64,000 bases of DNA from Equus caballus (Eukaryota; Chordata; Mammalia; Perissodactyla; Equidae), in contig NC_091693.1 of NCBI RefSeq assembly GCF_041296265.1, positions 6,481,001 through 6,545,000 of the forward strand. The letters run 5' to 3'. Positions 1-10,043 of this stretch are shown here, in pieces. Each line of letters opens with the position of its first letter. Within the stretch, counting starts at the first letter, position 1. Below the pieces are notes generated by a model. It was given only the letters and a program-made list of their open reading frames with translations, had not been told where the DNA came from and did no database searches. A program made the position numbers and the translations under genes.

Positions 1-2406
1 ACTGCTTCTGTTGTCACTTTGAATAGATACCTGAACATGGTTTTACAAGTGAACTCTGTTTCCTATCTGAACAAATGTTTTAAAGCTTTTAATATTTTTG
101 ACAAGCTTCCCCCCTGACACAAATATTCAAGTATTGAATAAAAGCTGTCTTTTGACCTGAAAGAGGAGAGAAGGTTTCTCTGGGGATTTTCAGAGGGCCC
201 CTGGGAGGTCTCGGAGAAATTTGCTCTCTTCCTATAAGAAAAGAAAGCTAAACTAATAAGGCTTATTTTGTATGTTAAATTACATGAGAAGCATTGTCAA
301 ATAAGTAATGATAAACTTTCTTAAATGATATTATATAAATGTTACTGATATAAATATTTTAAAAATTATCTGATCTGTTCTGATTGTCAGCTATAATCCT
401 GGTTATTATCTCAAAATGTTGTATATCACAGAGATGGTTAAATGCCTTTGTCAGTTACCATTTTTGAATGTTTTGTTATCTATGAACAGTGGCTATTTTA
501 CTTTGATTTTTTGCAAATATGTTTCATCTTCAGAGAAATTCATGGAAAGGACTCTGACGCTCTAGAATACAGGTTTCTAATAAATGTTCAGATTGTAAAA
601 CCAAACTGGGTAAAAATTACAGAACTCCAACAGAGAAACTTATGACCTCACAAACTTCTGACAGAAGATTAAGATCAAGAACCAATTACACAGGACAGAA
701 TAAACTGATAGGGATGATTATAATTTTTATGACTTTTTAATTGAGATATTGATGATTTTTGATGTTTTGCTTTTTTCAGAGTTAAGAAAACCTTTTTCTC
801 TATTCTCTTGAAGAACTATGACTTGCAGCAATTTATAAACAAAACTGAAACATTTGTCTTTTCCTCCCTATCTGAGCCCTCCAAAATGCAAAAACTTCTG
901 ATAAATAAGTATTCTTATGGCAATATAGTTGTTTGCATAAGCACAATAAGAATCTCTTCTTCTTTTAAAAGGACACAATTGGAAACACTGTTATATTACC
1001 AAGGCTTTGACTGGAACATCATATTTAAAAAAAACATACAGACTTGGATATAACAAGACAGCTTTTGAGGAATGAAGGTTGACATTCTGGAATAAAGCCA
1101 CTTGGAAATATTGGCCTGGTACCTTGCTTATGGATTTTGTAACCTGGTAAGGTTGAGCAAAGAATGTCGCTACCTCTGGTAGGTACAAGGAACCTCAATA
1201 TTTTGGGAAACCTCATGAAGAGAGGGATTCACCCAAATCTGTAGGTACTGCAGGCAGAATCTGATACAGGTCCTTTGCTTGGTTTTCCTTGAGAGACCTT
1301 TAAAGTTCAACCTGAGATTTCTTATAAGGTTCCAGCAAAGCAGATTTAAAAGAGCCTATATGATCAATTACTATTCTTGCTGTACTCATGTAAATAATTA
1401 TGCCAAATTTATTAAAACTAGACATTGTGTAAACCAGTTAGTCTTAATTTGGCTGTGTCTAAAGAAATTGATGGTGATTTTAGGGAGGAAGATTATATTT
1501 CAATAGGAACTATAATACATGTTTATAGATATTAAATTTTAATTTTTTCAATTATCTTTGAAATTTTGTTTCACTTCTGTTAACTGGACTGGATCTCGAA
1601 TTCTTCATCTCCTGAAATATCTGGCTAAAACCCTCCAAACTAACATTTTCAGGGTTTTTTCCCCATTATTTTCATTTGGAGTCATTGAAAACTAAATCTG
1701 CCCTTTTCCTAAAGCCTTACAAACTGAAGCTGGAAGACCTAATATAAACTTAAAAGAGATTCATGTCTACTGCTGTGTAAGCCACTCAAAAAGCTACCCT
1801 GAGTGCCTGATGACACCATGAGAGACATTTCAAACTGCAAAAGATGCTTCGACCCTGACTTCTAGGAATCTTGATGGGCTGACCCCTGGGCTCAGAAACT
1901 GGTTTATAATTTGCTCCAATCATTAACCTTGCTTTTCTCTTTTTGTTTCTCTAGAAAAACTTCTTATTAAATACCTGGTTACTTACTTACTTGATATAGG
2001 CCTACCTTAAGGAGCCCACCAGCATCACTGCCTTGTTAAAAGACTGGTTCAAGGAGGGGCTGGCCCCATGGCCGAGTGGTTAAGTTCGCGCGCTCCGCTG
2101 CAGGCGGCCCAGTGTTTCGTTGGTTCGAATCCTGGGTGCGGACATGGCACTGCTCATCAAACCACGCTGAGGCAGCGTCCCATATGCCACAACTAGAAGA
2201 ACCCACAACGAAGAATACACAACTATGTACCGGGGGGCTTTGGGGAGAAAAAGGAAAAAATAAAATCTTTAAAAAAAAAAAAAAAAAAGAAAAGACTGGT
2301 TCAAGGAGATGAAACAACCTACGCCCCATTTCAGCAGGCAGTAGCTAGATCGGTCACTGCCCCAAATCCCTCAAGATTGAGGGATGGACATAAAATAGGG
2401 GGGAGT
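1..2406 (+). mobile_element. Internal remnant of a class I endogenous retrovirus (3' part)
   Basis: This AT-rich stretch ends in a purine-rich tract at about 2,393-2,406 directly before an LTR that opens with TG, the usual arrangement of polypurine tract and 3' LTR in gammaretrovirus-like elements. I read it as the 3' internal part of a proviral fossil whose 5' part lies left of the window. Its coding capacity is clearly broken and I recognise no intact gag, pol or env domain. A young ERE SINE sits inside it. Class I assignment is inference from the LTR layout; a degraded non-viral repeat for the leftmost kilobase cannot be excluded. Confidence 0.5.
2056..2289 (+). mobile_element. ERE1 SINE (tRNA-Ser-derived), young copy
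   Basis: A complete equine SINE. It starts GGGGCTGGCCCC, has an A box (GGCCGAGTGGTTAAG) and a B box (GGTTCGAATCC) from its tRNA ancestor, and ends in a poly(A) tail. An exact 18-bp target duplication, AAAAGACTGGTTCAAGGA, lies at 2,038-2,055 and 2,290-2,307, which fixes both ends and shows L1-machinery insertion. It is about 97% identical by eye to the copy at 9,821, so both are recent. It interrupts the retroviral remnant and is therefore younger. Confidence 0.95.
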
Positions 2407-2894
2407 TGATATCGACCCTGATATCAGTTTCCCCACATTAAACCCAGCATATATGGGGTTAAAACCAAAACACTCATTCCCTGCTTACTCTCTGGCTTCC
2501 TGGCTCCAGAATCCACTATCCTCCATGGAGACAGACACCATCAAGGACAACACCTGGACTATCTCCTCCCACAAAGAGATACGGGCTAGTGGGAAAGCTG
2601 CTGACCAGCAAGGTCACGAGCTCCCTCCTCTCTGCAAGTGTCTCAAGGCCAAAGACAGGCTGGTGGGAAAGCTCCGACCAGCAAGGCCATATGCTCCCCC
2701 TCCCCTACCTAAAGCCCCAAATAAAAACCCTTCCTTTTAGCTTTTTGGGGAGTTTGGGATTTAAGCGTTAGCTGCCCTCTCTCCTTGCTCAGTGCTGTGC
2801 AAAAATAAAATTCCTACTTTCTTCCACCACACCCGGTGTCAGAGATTGGCTTGCTGTGCAATGGGTGAGTGAACTCACTTCAGATTGGGTAACA
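2407..2894 (+). mobile_element. 3' LTR of a class I (gammaretrovirus-like) ERV
   Basis: The segment begins TGATATC right after a polypurine tract and ends GGGTAACA, so it has TG...CA termini at about 488 bp. It has an AATAAAA box near 2,719, a likely TATA-type or R-boundary element, and an AATAAA near 2,803 upstream of a U5-like end. Old L1 sequence resumes immediately after it, so the provirus inserted into that L1. No second LTR is in the window. The exact family was not determined. Confidence 0.7.
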
Positions 2895-3129
2895 TGAGTG
2901 TTTAGTGCTATAAATTTCCCTCTTGTGCTTTAGCTGTGTTCCATAAAATTTGATAGGTTCTATTTTTGTTTTCTTTCAGTTCAATATATTTTTTAATTTC
3001 CTTTGAGATTCCTTCTTTGACCTATAGATTAATTCAGAAGTGTGTGGTTTAGTTTCCAAGTGTTTGGAGATTTTCCTGTTATCTTTATGTTATTGATTTC
3101 TAGTTTAATTCCATTGTGGTTAGAGAATA
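2895..3129 (-). mobile_element. Old LINE-1, minus strand, piece between EN and RT
   Basis: The reverse complement resembles the L1 ORF2 linker between endonuclease and reverse transcriptase. It is the first of three visible pieces of one old L1; the next resumes at 3,463 after a DNA transposon. Its 3' part (reverse transcriptase to 3' UTR) should lie left of the retroviral insertion, outside the window. Divergence is high and no frame is open. Confidence 0.75.
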
Positions 3130-3462
3130 CAGTTGCCCATCTGTATCCACAGGTTCTGCACCTGCAGATTCAACCAACCACAGTTTGAAAGGCCTATGAT
3201 GATTGTGTCTGTATGGAACGTGTACAGGCCTTTTTTCCTAGTCATTGTTTCCTAAGCAAGACAGTATAAAAACTATTTACCTAGCATGTACATTGTATTA
3301 GATATTATAGGTAATCTAGAGATGATTTAAAGTATACAAGAGGATGTGCATAGGTTATAGGCAAATCCTATACCATTTTATATAAAGGACTTGAGTGTCC
3401 ATGGATTTTGGTATCTGCAGAGGTCTGGAACCAATCTCCTGTGGATATCGAGGGACAGTTGC
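3130..3462 (-). mobile_element. MER2-like Tigger (TcMar) DNA transposon
   Basis: A nonautonomous element of about 333 bp with imperfect terminal inverted repeats: CAGTTGCCCATCTGTATCC at the left, and CAACTGTCCCTCGATATCC as reverse complement of the right end. The interior, read on the minus strand, matches my memory of MER2. L1 sequence continues on both sides, so it inserted into the old L1. The left flank ends in TA, as expected for Tc1/mariner elements. Confidence 0.75.
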
Positions 3463-5463
3463 AAACTCTGTGTGATTTAAATTATTTCAGTTTTTTTGAG
3501 GCTTGTTTTATGGCCCTAAACTTGGTTTATCTTGCTATATGTTCCATGGGTTCTTGAAAAGATTGTGTGTTATTCTTTGTTGAATGGAGTGTTCTATAAA
3601 TGTCAATTAGGTCCTATTAGTTGATGGTGTTGTTGAGTTCTAATATATCCTTGCTGATTTTCTGTCTAGTTTTTCTATCAATTGTTGAGGGAGGGGTGAG
3701 CATTTAGTGCTATACATTTTAATGTGAGTTTTAAGTTTCCAAGCATAATTGTGGGTTTGTCCCTTTCTATTTTCACTTCTATTGGTCTTTGCTTCATTTA
3801 TTTGGTAGCTCTTTTGTTTGGGGCATACACACTTAAGATTGCTATGTCTTCTTGGTGGATTGATCATTTCCTTAGTATATAATATCCCTCTCTGGCTTTG
3901 GTAATTTTCCTTGCTCTGAAGTCTACTTCATTTGTTATTAATATGGCCACTCCTCCTTTCTTTTGACTGATGTCTGGATGGTATATCCTTTTACTTTATT
4001 TTATTTTCAATTTACCTATATAATTATACTTGAAGTTATTTTCTTAGAGAAAACATATAATTGGGTCTTGTTTTTTTATCCACTCTGTCAATCTCTGTCT
4101 TTTCATTTGTATATTTAGACCATTTACATTTAACATAGTTACTTACATGCTGAGGCTTAAGTCTGCCACTTTATTTTTTGTTTTCTCTTTGTTCTCTCTG
4201 TTTTCTTTTTTTCTACCTTCCTCTGGGTTCCTTGAACATTTTTTAAAAATTTAATTTTGATTTATCTGTAGTATTTTTGTGTATATCACTTTGCATACCT
4301 TTTTAGTACTTGCTCTAGGTGTTACATTATATATAATTTGTCAAAGTCTACTGATTTCAACATTTTACCAGTTCAAGTGAAGTGTAGAAGCCTTACCTCT
4401 CTTTTCAACCCTTACCCTCTCCCATTTATAATATAATTGTCTTCAGTATTTCCCCCACATACACCAAGAACAGTATTACACGGTGTTGTATTTTTTGCTT
4501 TGGCTGTCAAACATAATTTAGAAAACTCAAGAACAGAAGGAAAGTCTACCATATTTACCCACAGGTTTACTCTGTTCATGTTCTTTCTTCCTTCCTGATG
4601 TTCCAAGATTCTTTTTTTTTTTTTTAATCATATTATTTCTGTTTAGAGAATTCTCTTTAGCCATTCTTTTAAGGAGGTCTCTTCTGGGTAAAAATTCTGT
4701 TAGTTTTCCTTCACCTGAGAATGTCTTGATTTCCTCTTCATTCCTGAAGGGTATTTTCACAGATAAAGGTTCCCAGGTGGATAACTCATTTCTTTCAGTA
4801 TCCAAAAAATATCATTTCACATCCTTACGGCCTCCATGGTTTTTGTTGTGATATCTACTGTTACTTGAATGGGTTTTCTTCCTATAGGCAATGTGTCATT
4901 TCTCTGGGGTAGTTTTCACTACTTTTTCTTTGTCTTCAGTTTTTAGAAGTTTGAGTATTATGTGTCTTGGCATGCATTTCTTTGGATTTATCCTGTTTGA
5001 GATTCACTCAGCTTCTTGAATCTGTAGATATATGTTTTGTTTGTTTGTTTGTTTTGTCAAATTAGGGACATTTTCAGCCATTATTTCTTCAAATACTTCC
5101 TCAGCCCCACCCTCTTTCTCATCTCCTTCTGAGACTCCAATACCATGGATGTTAGATCCTGTGTTATAGTCTCACAGGTCCTGAAGACTCTATTCATTTT
5201 TTTTAGTCTATTTTCTCTCTGTTGTTCAAATTGGGTAATTTCCATTGTTCTATGTTCCATTTCACTGATTCTTTCTTCTGTACTCTCTATTCTGCTTAGG
5301 CCAATTCATTCAGATTTGATTACAGTTATTGTATTTTTTGACTCTAAAATTTCCTTTTGTTTCTTATTTATATTTTCTATTTTTTTGCTGAGGCTTTCTA
5401 TTTTTTCATTTGTTTCAAGCATTTTGTAAGTTCTCACTGAAGCATTTTTATTATGGCTGTTTT
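3463..5463 (-). mobile_element. Old LINE-1, minus strand, endonuclease to ORF1 region
   Basis: The reverse complement runs from the end of the ORF2 endonuclease (about 3,590, the sequence specifying I-Y-R-T-L-H-P) back to its start near 4,130, then through the ORF1/ORF2 junction and ORF1-type sequence. Text typical of old mammalian L1M or HAL1-like elements is recognisable. It breaks at 5,464-5,477, the left target duplication of the younger L1, and resumes at about 13,013. All frames are interrupted. Confidence 0.8.
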
Positions 5464-5477
5464 AAAATCTTTGTCAG
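5464..5477. repeat. Left target-site duplication of the young L1
   Basis: AAAATCTTTGTCAG here pairs with AAAATTTTTGTCAG at 12,999-13,012 (13 of 14 identical). The old L1 reads continuously across the pair once the 7.5 kb between them is removed, so this is a genuine insertion footprint. Confidence 0.85.
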
Positions 5478-5639
5478 TGAGATCAGCATCACGACTGTGT
5501 GAGTTGTTCCCTTTGTCCCTCCTCTCAAGGTTACAACCAGTATGACATCCATAGACAAACAAGGATCCTCTGCACAGCACACTAGGATACTGAGAGATCC
5601 ACGCATCTGTACATCTGAGGGTGGGCGGACTGGACCTCA

Positions 5640-6420
5640 TGGAGGCAGTGGGCCCAGGTAGCAGCATGATAGCTCCTGAGACCAGAGGCTCTAGGAACCA
5701 TGGTAGGTCTGTGACTGGAGGCTTCAGGAACCACAGCACCACCCAATAATGGATGCTCCAGGAACCGAGGCAGCACCTACAACCAGAGGCTCCAGGAACC
5801 AGGGTGGCATGCAGCCCCCTCCTTCTCCTCTGGCAGCAGTGATGGTGCCTGTGACCTGAGGCTCCAGGAACCATGGTGACCTCTGAGATCAGAGGCTCTG
5901 GAAACTGCAGCAGCACCCATGATTGGAGGCTGCAGGAACCTCAGCAGTGCACACAACCCAGCATCCCAACTCCTCCAGCAGTAAGATACCTGTGACCTTG
6001 GCCCTCCCAGCAGTGGGAGCTGCATCCAGGACCCCAGTGCACCTGGCAGCCATAGTGGTACCTGAGACCAGAAGCTCCAGGAACTGAAGCACCTGTAACT
6101 GGAGGCCCCAGGAACTGTGGCAGTGCCTGCGGCCCAGGTACTCACTCTCTGCTGTGGTGGTGGTAACACCAGTGACCCCAGCCCACCCAGCAGTGGTGGC
6201 AATGCCCGTGAACCCAGCATCTCCAGTGGTGGTGGTGCTCGCACACCAAGAAGACCTGGTAGCAGCAGAAGAGGAGGCATACATGACTCCAGCCCCTCAA
6301 CCGCAGTTGTGCCTGAGGCCACAGGGAACTGGGCAGCCATGGCGGCAGAGCCCACAACCCTGGTCCCTCAGCCACAGTGATGCCCACAACCCCAGCCCTG
6401 GGACCCATGGCAGCAGTGCC
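5640..6420. repeat. Degenerate repeated units in the L1 5' UTR
   Basis: A GC-rich stretch, unlike the AT-rich L1 body, in which variants of GAGGCTCCAGGAACC and GCAGCACC recur every 40-70 bp. Subrepeats are common in L1 5' UTRs and often act as promoter monomers. The open frames of 130-190 codons seen here on both strands are a by-product of repetitive GC-rich sequence and do not look like genes. Confidence 0.65.
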
Positions 6421-7447
6421 TTTGAAACTGACAACCCTGGACACAAAGGAGGCTCCCTGAAACTCTGGCTCCCACCCCACTCTCCTCCTCTCCCCTTCAT
6501 GGTGGTGGAGACTTTGACCCAGGTGAACCTGGAAACAGGTTGGGTAACCCAGTGGTGATGCCTGAAGCCACAGAGAAACCAGCATCAGCAGCAAGGCACC
6601 AATGACCTTGGAGGCACTAGCAGGGACAACGAGGGCACCAAAGACACTTCTAGCAGAGGCAGTGGAGGGGGGAAAGTGCTGGCTCTCAAGTACAATCAGA
6701 GGCATCTCAGAATCAAAGTAACTGAAGCCTTACCCAAGTAAGAAAGGTGTTTACTACCATGAATGCACCATCAGAGGAACAACTCATCAAGCACCTGGAA
6801 AAATTATGGTAACATGGCATCACCAAAAAAATGACAATTCTCTAGAAACCAAACTTGAAGTCACTGGAAGGTTGCAATCTAACTGATGGAGAATTCAAAA
6901 TAGCTGTCATGAAGAAACTCAATGATCTATAAGAAATCTCAGAAAGACAGTTCAATGAGCTCGGGAATAAAATTAATGAACAGAAGGAGTATTTACCAAA
7001 GAGACTGAAACTCTAAAAAAGAACCAAACAGAAATTCTGGAGCTGAAGATCACAATAAATGACATGGAGAATGGATTAGAAAGCACTAGAAATAACACAG
7101 GCCATATGGAAGGGAGAATTAGTGAGCTTGAAGATAAAAATCTAGAAATGATTCAGGTGGAAGAGGAGAAAGAACTAAGATTTTTAAAAAATAAAGAAAC
7201 TCTATGAGAAATATCTGGCTCCATTAGAAAAAGCAACATAAGGATAATGGGTATCCCAGAAGAAGAAGAGACAGAGAAGGAAGCAGAGAGCTTATAGAAA
7301 TCAATAATAGCTGAGAACTTCACAAACTTGGGAAAGGAACTGGATACACAAGTTCATGCAGCTAATAGAACATTTAATTATCTCAATGCAAAAAGATCTT
7401 CTCCAAGACACATTATATTAAGGCTGTCAAAAATCAACGACAAAGAA

Positions 7448-7640
7448 GGACTGACCCGGTGGCACAGTGGTTAAGTTTGCATGTTCCACTTCAGCGGCCA
7501 GGGGTTCACCAGTTCAGATCCCGGGTGTGGACACGGCACCACTTGGCAAGCCATGCTGTGGCAGGCGTCCCACATATAAAGTAGAGGAAGATGGGCACAG
7601 ATGTTAGCTTAGGGCCAGTCTTCCTCAAAAAAAAAAAAAA
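7448..7640 (+). mobile_element. ERE2-type SINE in L1 ORF1
   Basis: It begins GGACTGACCCGGTGGCACAG and ends with the AGCTTAGGGCCAGTCTTCCTC tail region and poly(A), the variant of equine SINE that lacks the GGGGCTTTGGGG segment. Flanks ATCAACGACAAAG (7,433-7,445) and ATCAATGACAAAG (7,641-7,653) form an imperfect target duplication. It is more diverged than the copies at 2,056 and 9,821. Confidence 0.9.
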
Positions 7641-7789
7641 ATCAATGACAAAGTAAATTACCTACAAAGGAGCCCTCATTAAGCTATCAGCAGATTTCTC
7701 AGCAGAAACTCTACAGGACGGGACAGACTGAAATGATATATTCAAAATATTGAAATATAAAAACTGCCAGCCAAGAGTATTCTATCCAG

Positions 7790-8045
7790 GGGCTGGCCCC
7801 ATGGCTGAGTGGTTAACTTTGTGAACTCCGCTTTGGAGGCCCAGGGTTTCCCTGGTTCAGATCCTGGGTGCAGACATGGCACTGCTCATCAGGCCATGTT
7901 GAGGCAGTGTCCCATATGCCACAACTAGAAGGACTCACAACTAAAATATTCAACTGCGTACTGGGGGGATTTGGGGAGGAAAAAGCGGAAAAAAAATATT
8001 GGCAACAGTTATTAGCTCAGGTGCCAATCTTAAAAAAAAAAAAAA
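7790..8045 (+). mobile_element. ERE1-type SINE in L1 ORF1, older copy
   Basis: GGGGCTGGCCCCATGGCTGAGTGG begins a diverged copy with a decayed B box (GGTTCAGATCC), a GGGGGATTTGGGGAGGAAAA segment and a terminal poly(A). Flanks GAGTATTCTATCCAG (7,775-7,789) and GAATATTCCATCCAG (8,046-8,060) are the target duplication. The number of changes suggests an older insertion than the 2,056 and 9,821 copies. Confidence 0.9.
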
Positions 8046-9192
8046 GAATATTCCATCCAGTATAGTTGTTCTTCAGATATGAAGGAGAAATAAAGGCTTT
8101 CCCAGACAAACAAAAGCTGAGGGAATTTATCTCCACTGGACCTACCTTACAAGAAATGTTGAAAGGAGTTCTCCTATCTGAAATGAAAAGGCAGAAGTGA
8201 ACAAATCCTTGAGTAAGGTGATAAATAAATAGACAGGACCAGAAGATCACAAAGATGTTACAGAATAGGATTTAAACACTTAATTACAGCATAAAGGTTA
8301 AACAGGAAAAAAAGCATTAAAAATAACTAACACTACTTGAATATGGTAATGAACTCACAATATAAAAAGGGGTTAATTTGTGACAACAAAAACGCAAAAG
8401 GGAGGAGGTAAAGGACAAAACCTGCATCGGCAAATGAAGATAAGATGCCATCAGAAGAAAAAGGACTATTTTACCTGAGACACTGTATACAAACTGCACA
8501 GTAAGCACAAAACAAAAATCTAGAGCAGAGACATGAAGCATAAGAAAAGAAGAAGCTGAGAAAAACATCACAGAAAACCACCGGACTGAAATGGCAGACA
8601 GACACGAAAGGGAAAAGAAATACGGAAATATACAGCAACAGGCAAATAAAAGATAAAAAGGCAGGAGTAATGTCTCATATATCAGTAATCACCCTAAATG
8701 TAAATGGACTGAACTCACCAATCAAAAGACATACAGTGACTGGATGGATTAAAAAACAAGACCCAATTGTATGCTGCCTCCAGGAAACACACCTCAGCTC
8801 TGAAGACAAACATAGGCTCAGAGTGAAGGGATGGAATATGATATTCCAAGCAAATGGTAACCAAAAGAAAGTGTGTATAGCCATAGTTATATCAGACAAA
8901 ATAGACTTCAAGGCTGAAAAAGGTAACAAGAGACAAAGATGGCCATTATATAATGATAAAGGAGACAATCCATCAAGAAGACATAACATTTATGGATACA
9001 TATACACCTAACATAGGAGCACCAAAGTATATAAAGCAACTGTTAACAGACCTAAAGGGAGAAATCAACAGCAACACAACGGTGGTAAGGGACTTTAACA
9101 CCCAACTTACATCAATGGATCGATCAACCAGACAGAAAGTCAGCAAGGAAACATCAGCCTTAAATGACACATTAGGCTAGATGGACTTAATA

Positions 9193-9195
<3 letters not shown>

Positions 9196-9234
<39 letters not shown>
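9196..9234. repeat. (AT)n microsatellite
   Basis: Thirty-nine bases of perfect AT repeat inside the L1 ORF2 remnant, just where the I-D-I-Y-R codons of the consensus lie. It probably expanded from that short TA-rich stretch after insertion and is likely length-variable. Confidence 0.95.
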
Positions 9235-9237
<3 letters not shown>

Positions 9238-9820
9238 CATTCCATCCAAAAGAAGCAGAATACACATTCTTCTCAAGTGCCCATGGAACATTCTCAAGGG
9301 GAGACCATATGTTGGGACACAAAACGAGTCTCAATAATTTTAACAAGATTGAAATCATATCAAGCATCTTTTCCAACCACAACAGTACGAAACTAGAAAT
9401 CAAGCACAAGAATAAAACTGGAAAAATCACAAATATGTGGATATTAAACAACATGCTACTGAACAACTATTAGGTCAAAAAAAAAAAACCAAAAGAGAAA
9501 TAAAAAAATACCCAGCGACAAATGAAAATGAAAATATGACATACAAAAATCAATGGGATGCAGCAAAAGTGGTACTAAGAGGAAAGTTTATAGCAATACA
9601 GGCCTACGTAAAGAAACAAGAAAAATCTCAAATAAACAATCTAACTATACACCTGAATAGGAACTGAAAAAACTAGAAGAACAAACGAAGCCCAAAGTTA
9701 GTAGAAGGAAGGAAATAAAAAAAAATACAACTGGAAATAAATGAAATAGAGACTAGAAAGGCAATAGAAAAGATCAATAAAGCTAAGAGCTGGTTCTTTG
9801 AAAAAAAATAAACAAAATTG

Positions 9821-10043
9821 GGGCTGGCCCCGTGGCCGAGTGGTTACGTTCGCGCGCTCCGCTGCAGGCGGCCCAGTGTTTCGTTGGTTCGAATCCTGGG
9901 CGCGGACATGGCACTGCTCATCAAACCACGCTGAGGCAGCGTCCCACATGCCACAGCTAGAGGAACCCACAACGAAGAATACACAACTATGTACCGGGGG
10001 GCTTTGGGGAGAAAAAGGAAAAAATAAAATCTTTAAAAAAAAA
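9821..10043 (+). mobile_element. ERE1 SINE (tRNA-Ser-derived), young copy in L1 ORF2
   Basis: A complete element with intact A and B boxes and poly(A). A perfect 14-bp target duplication, AATAAACAAAATTG, lies at 9,807-9,820 and 10,044-10,057. It differs from the 2,056 copy at roughly six positions over about 215 bp, so it belongs to a recent subfamily. It is the youngest visible layer of the L1 stack. Confidence 0.95.

Larger units (their letters stand above)
6759..8280 (+). pseudogene. L1 ORF1 remnant (nucleic-acid-binding chaperone), split by two SINEs
   Basis: The frame starts at the ATG at 6,759. Lysine- and glutamate-rich coiled-coil coding sequence follows at about 6,900-7,200, then sequence typical of the L1 ORF1 RNA-binding region. 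Two EREs (7,448-7,640 and 7,790-8,045) interrupt the distal half, and early stops are present. ORF1p would normally form trimers that coat L1 RNA; this copy cannot. The right limit is approximate. Confidence 0.7.

Noticed and set aside
2056-2289. tRNA-like sequence with A and B boxes
   Set aside because: It is the tRNA-derived head of an ERE SINE followed by a SINE body, poly(A) and target duplication, not a tRNA gene. The same applies to the 9,821 copy.
5777-6705. Overlapping 130-192-codon frames in the GC-rich patch
   Set aside because: They lie in the 5' UTR of a TSD-bounded L1 and arise from repeated units on both strands.
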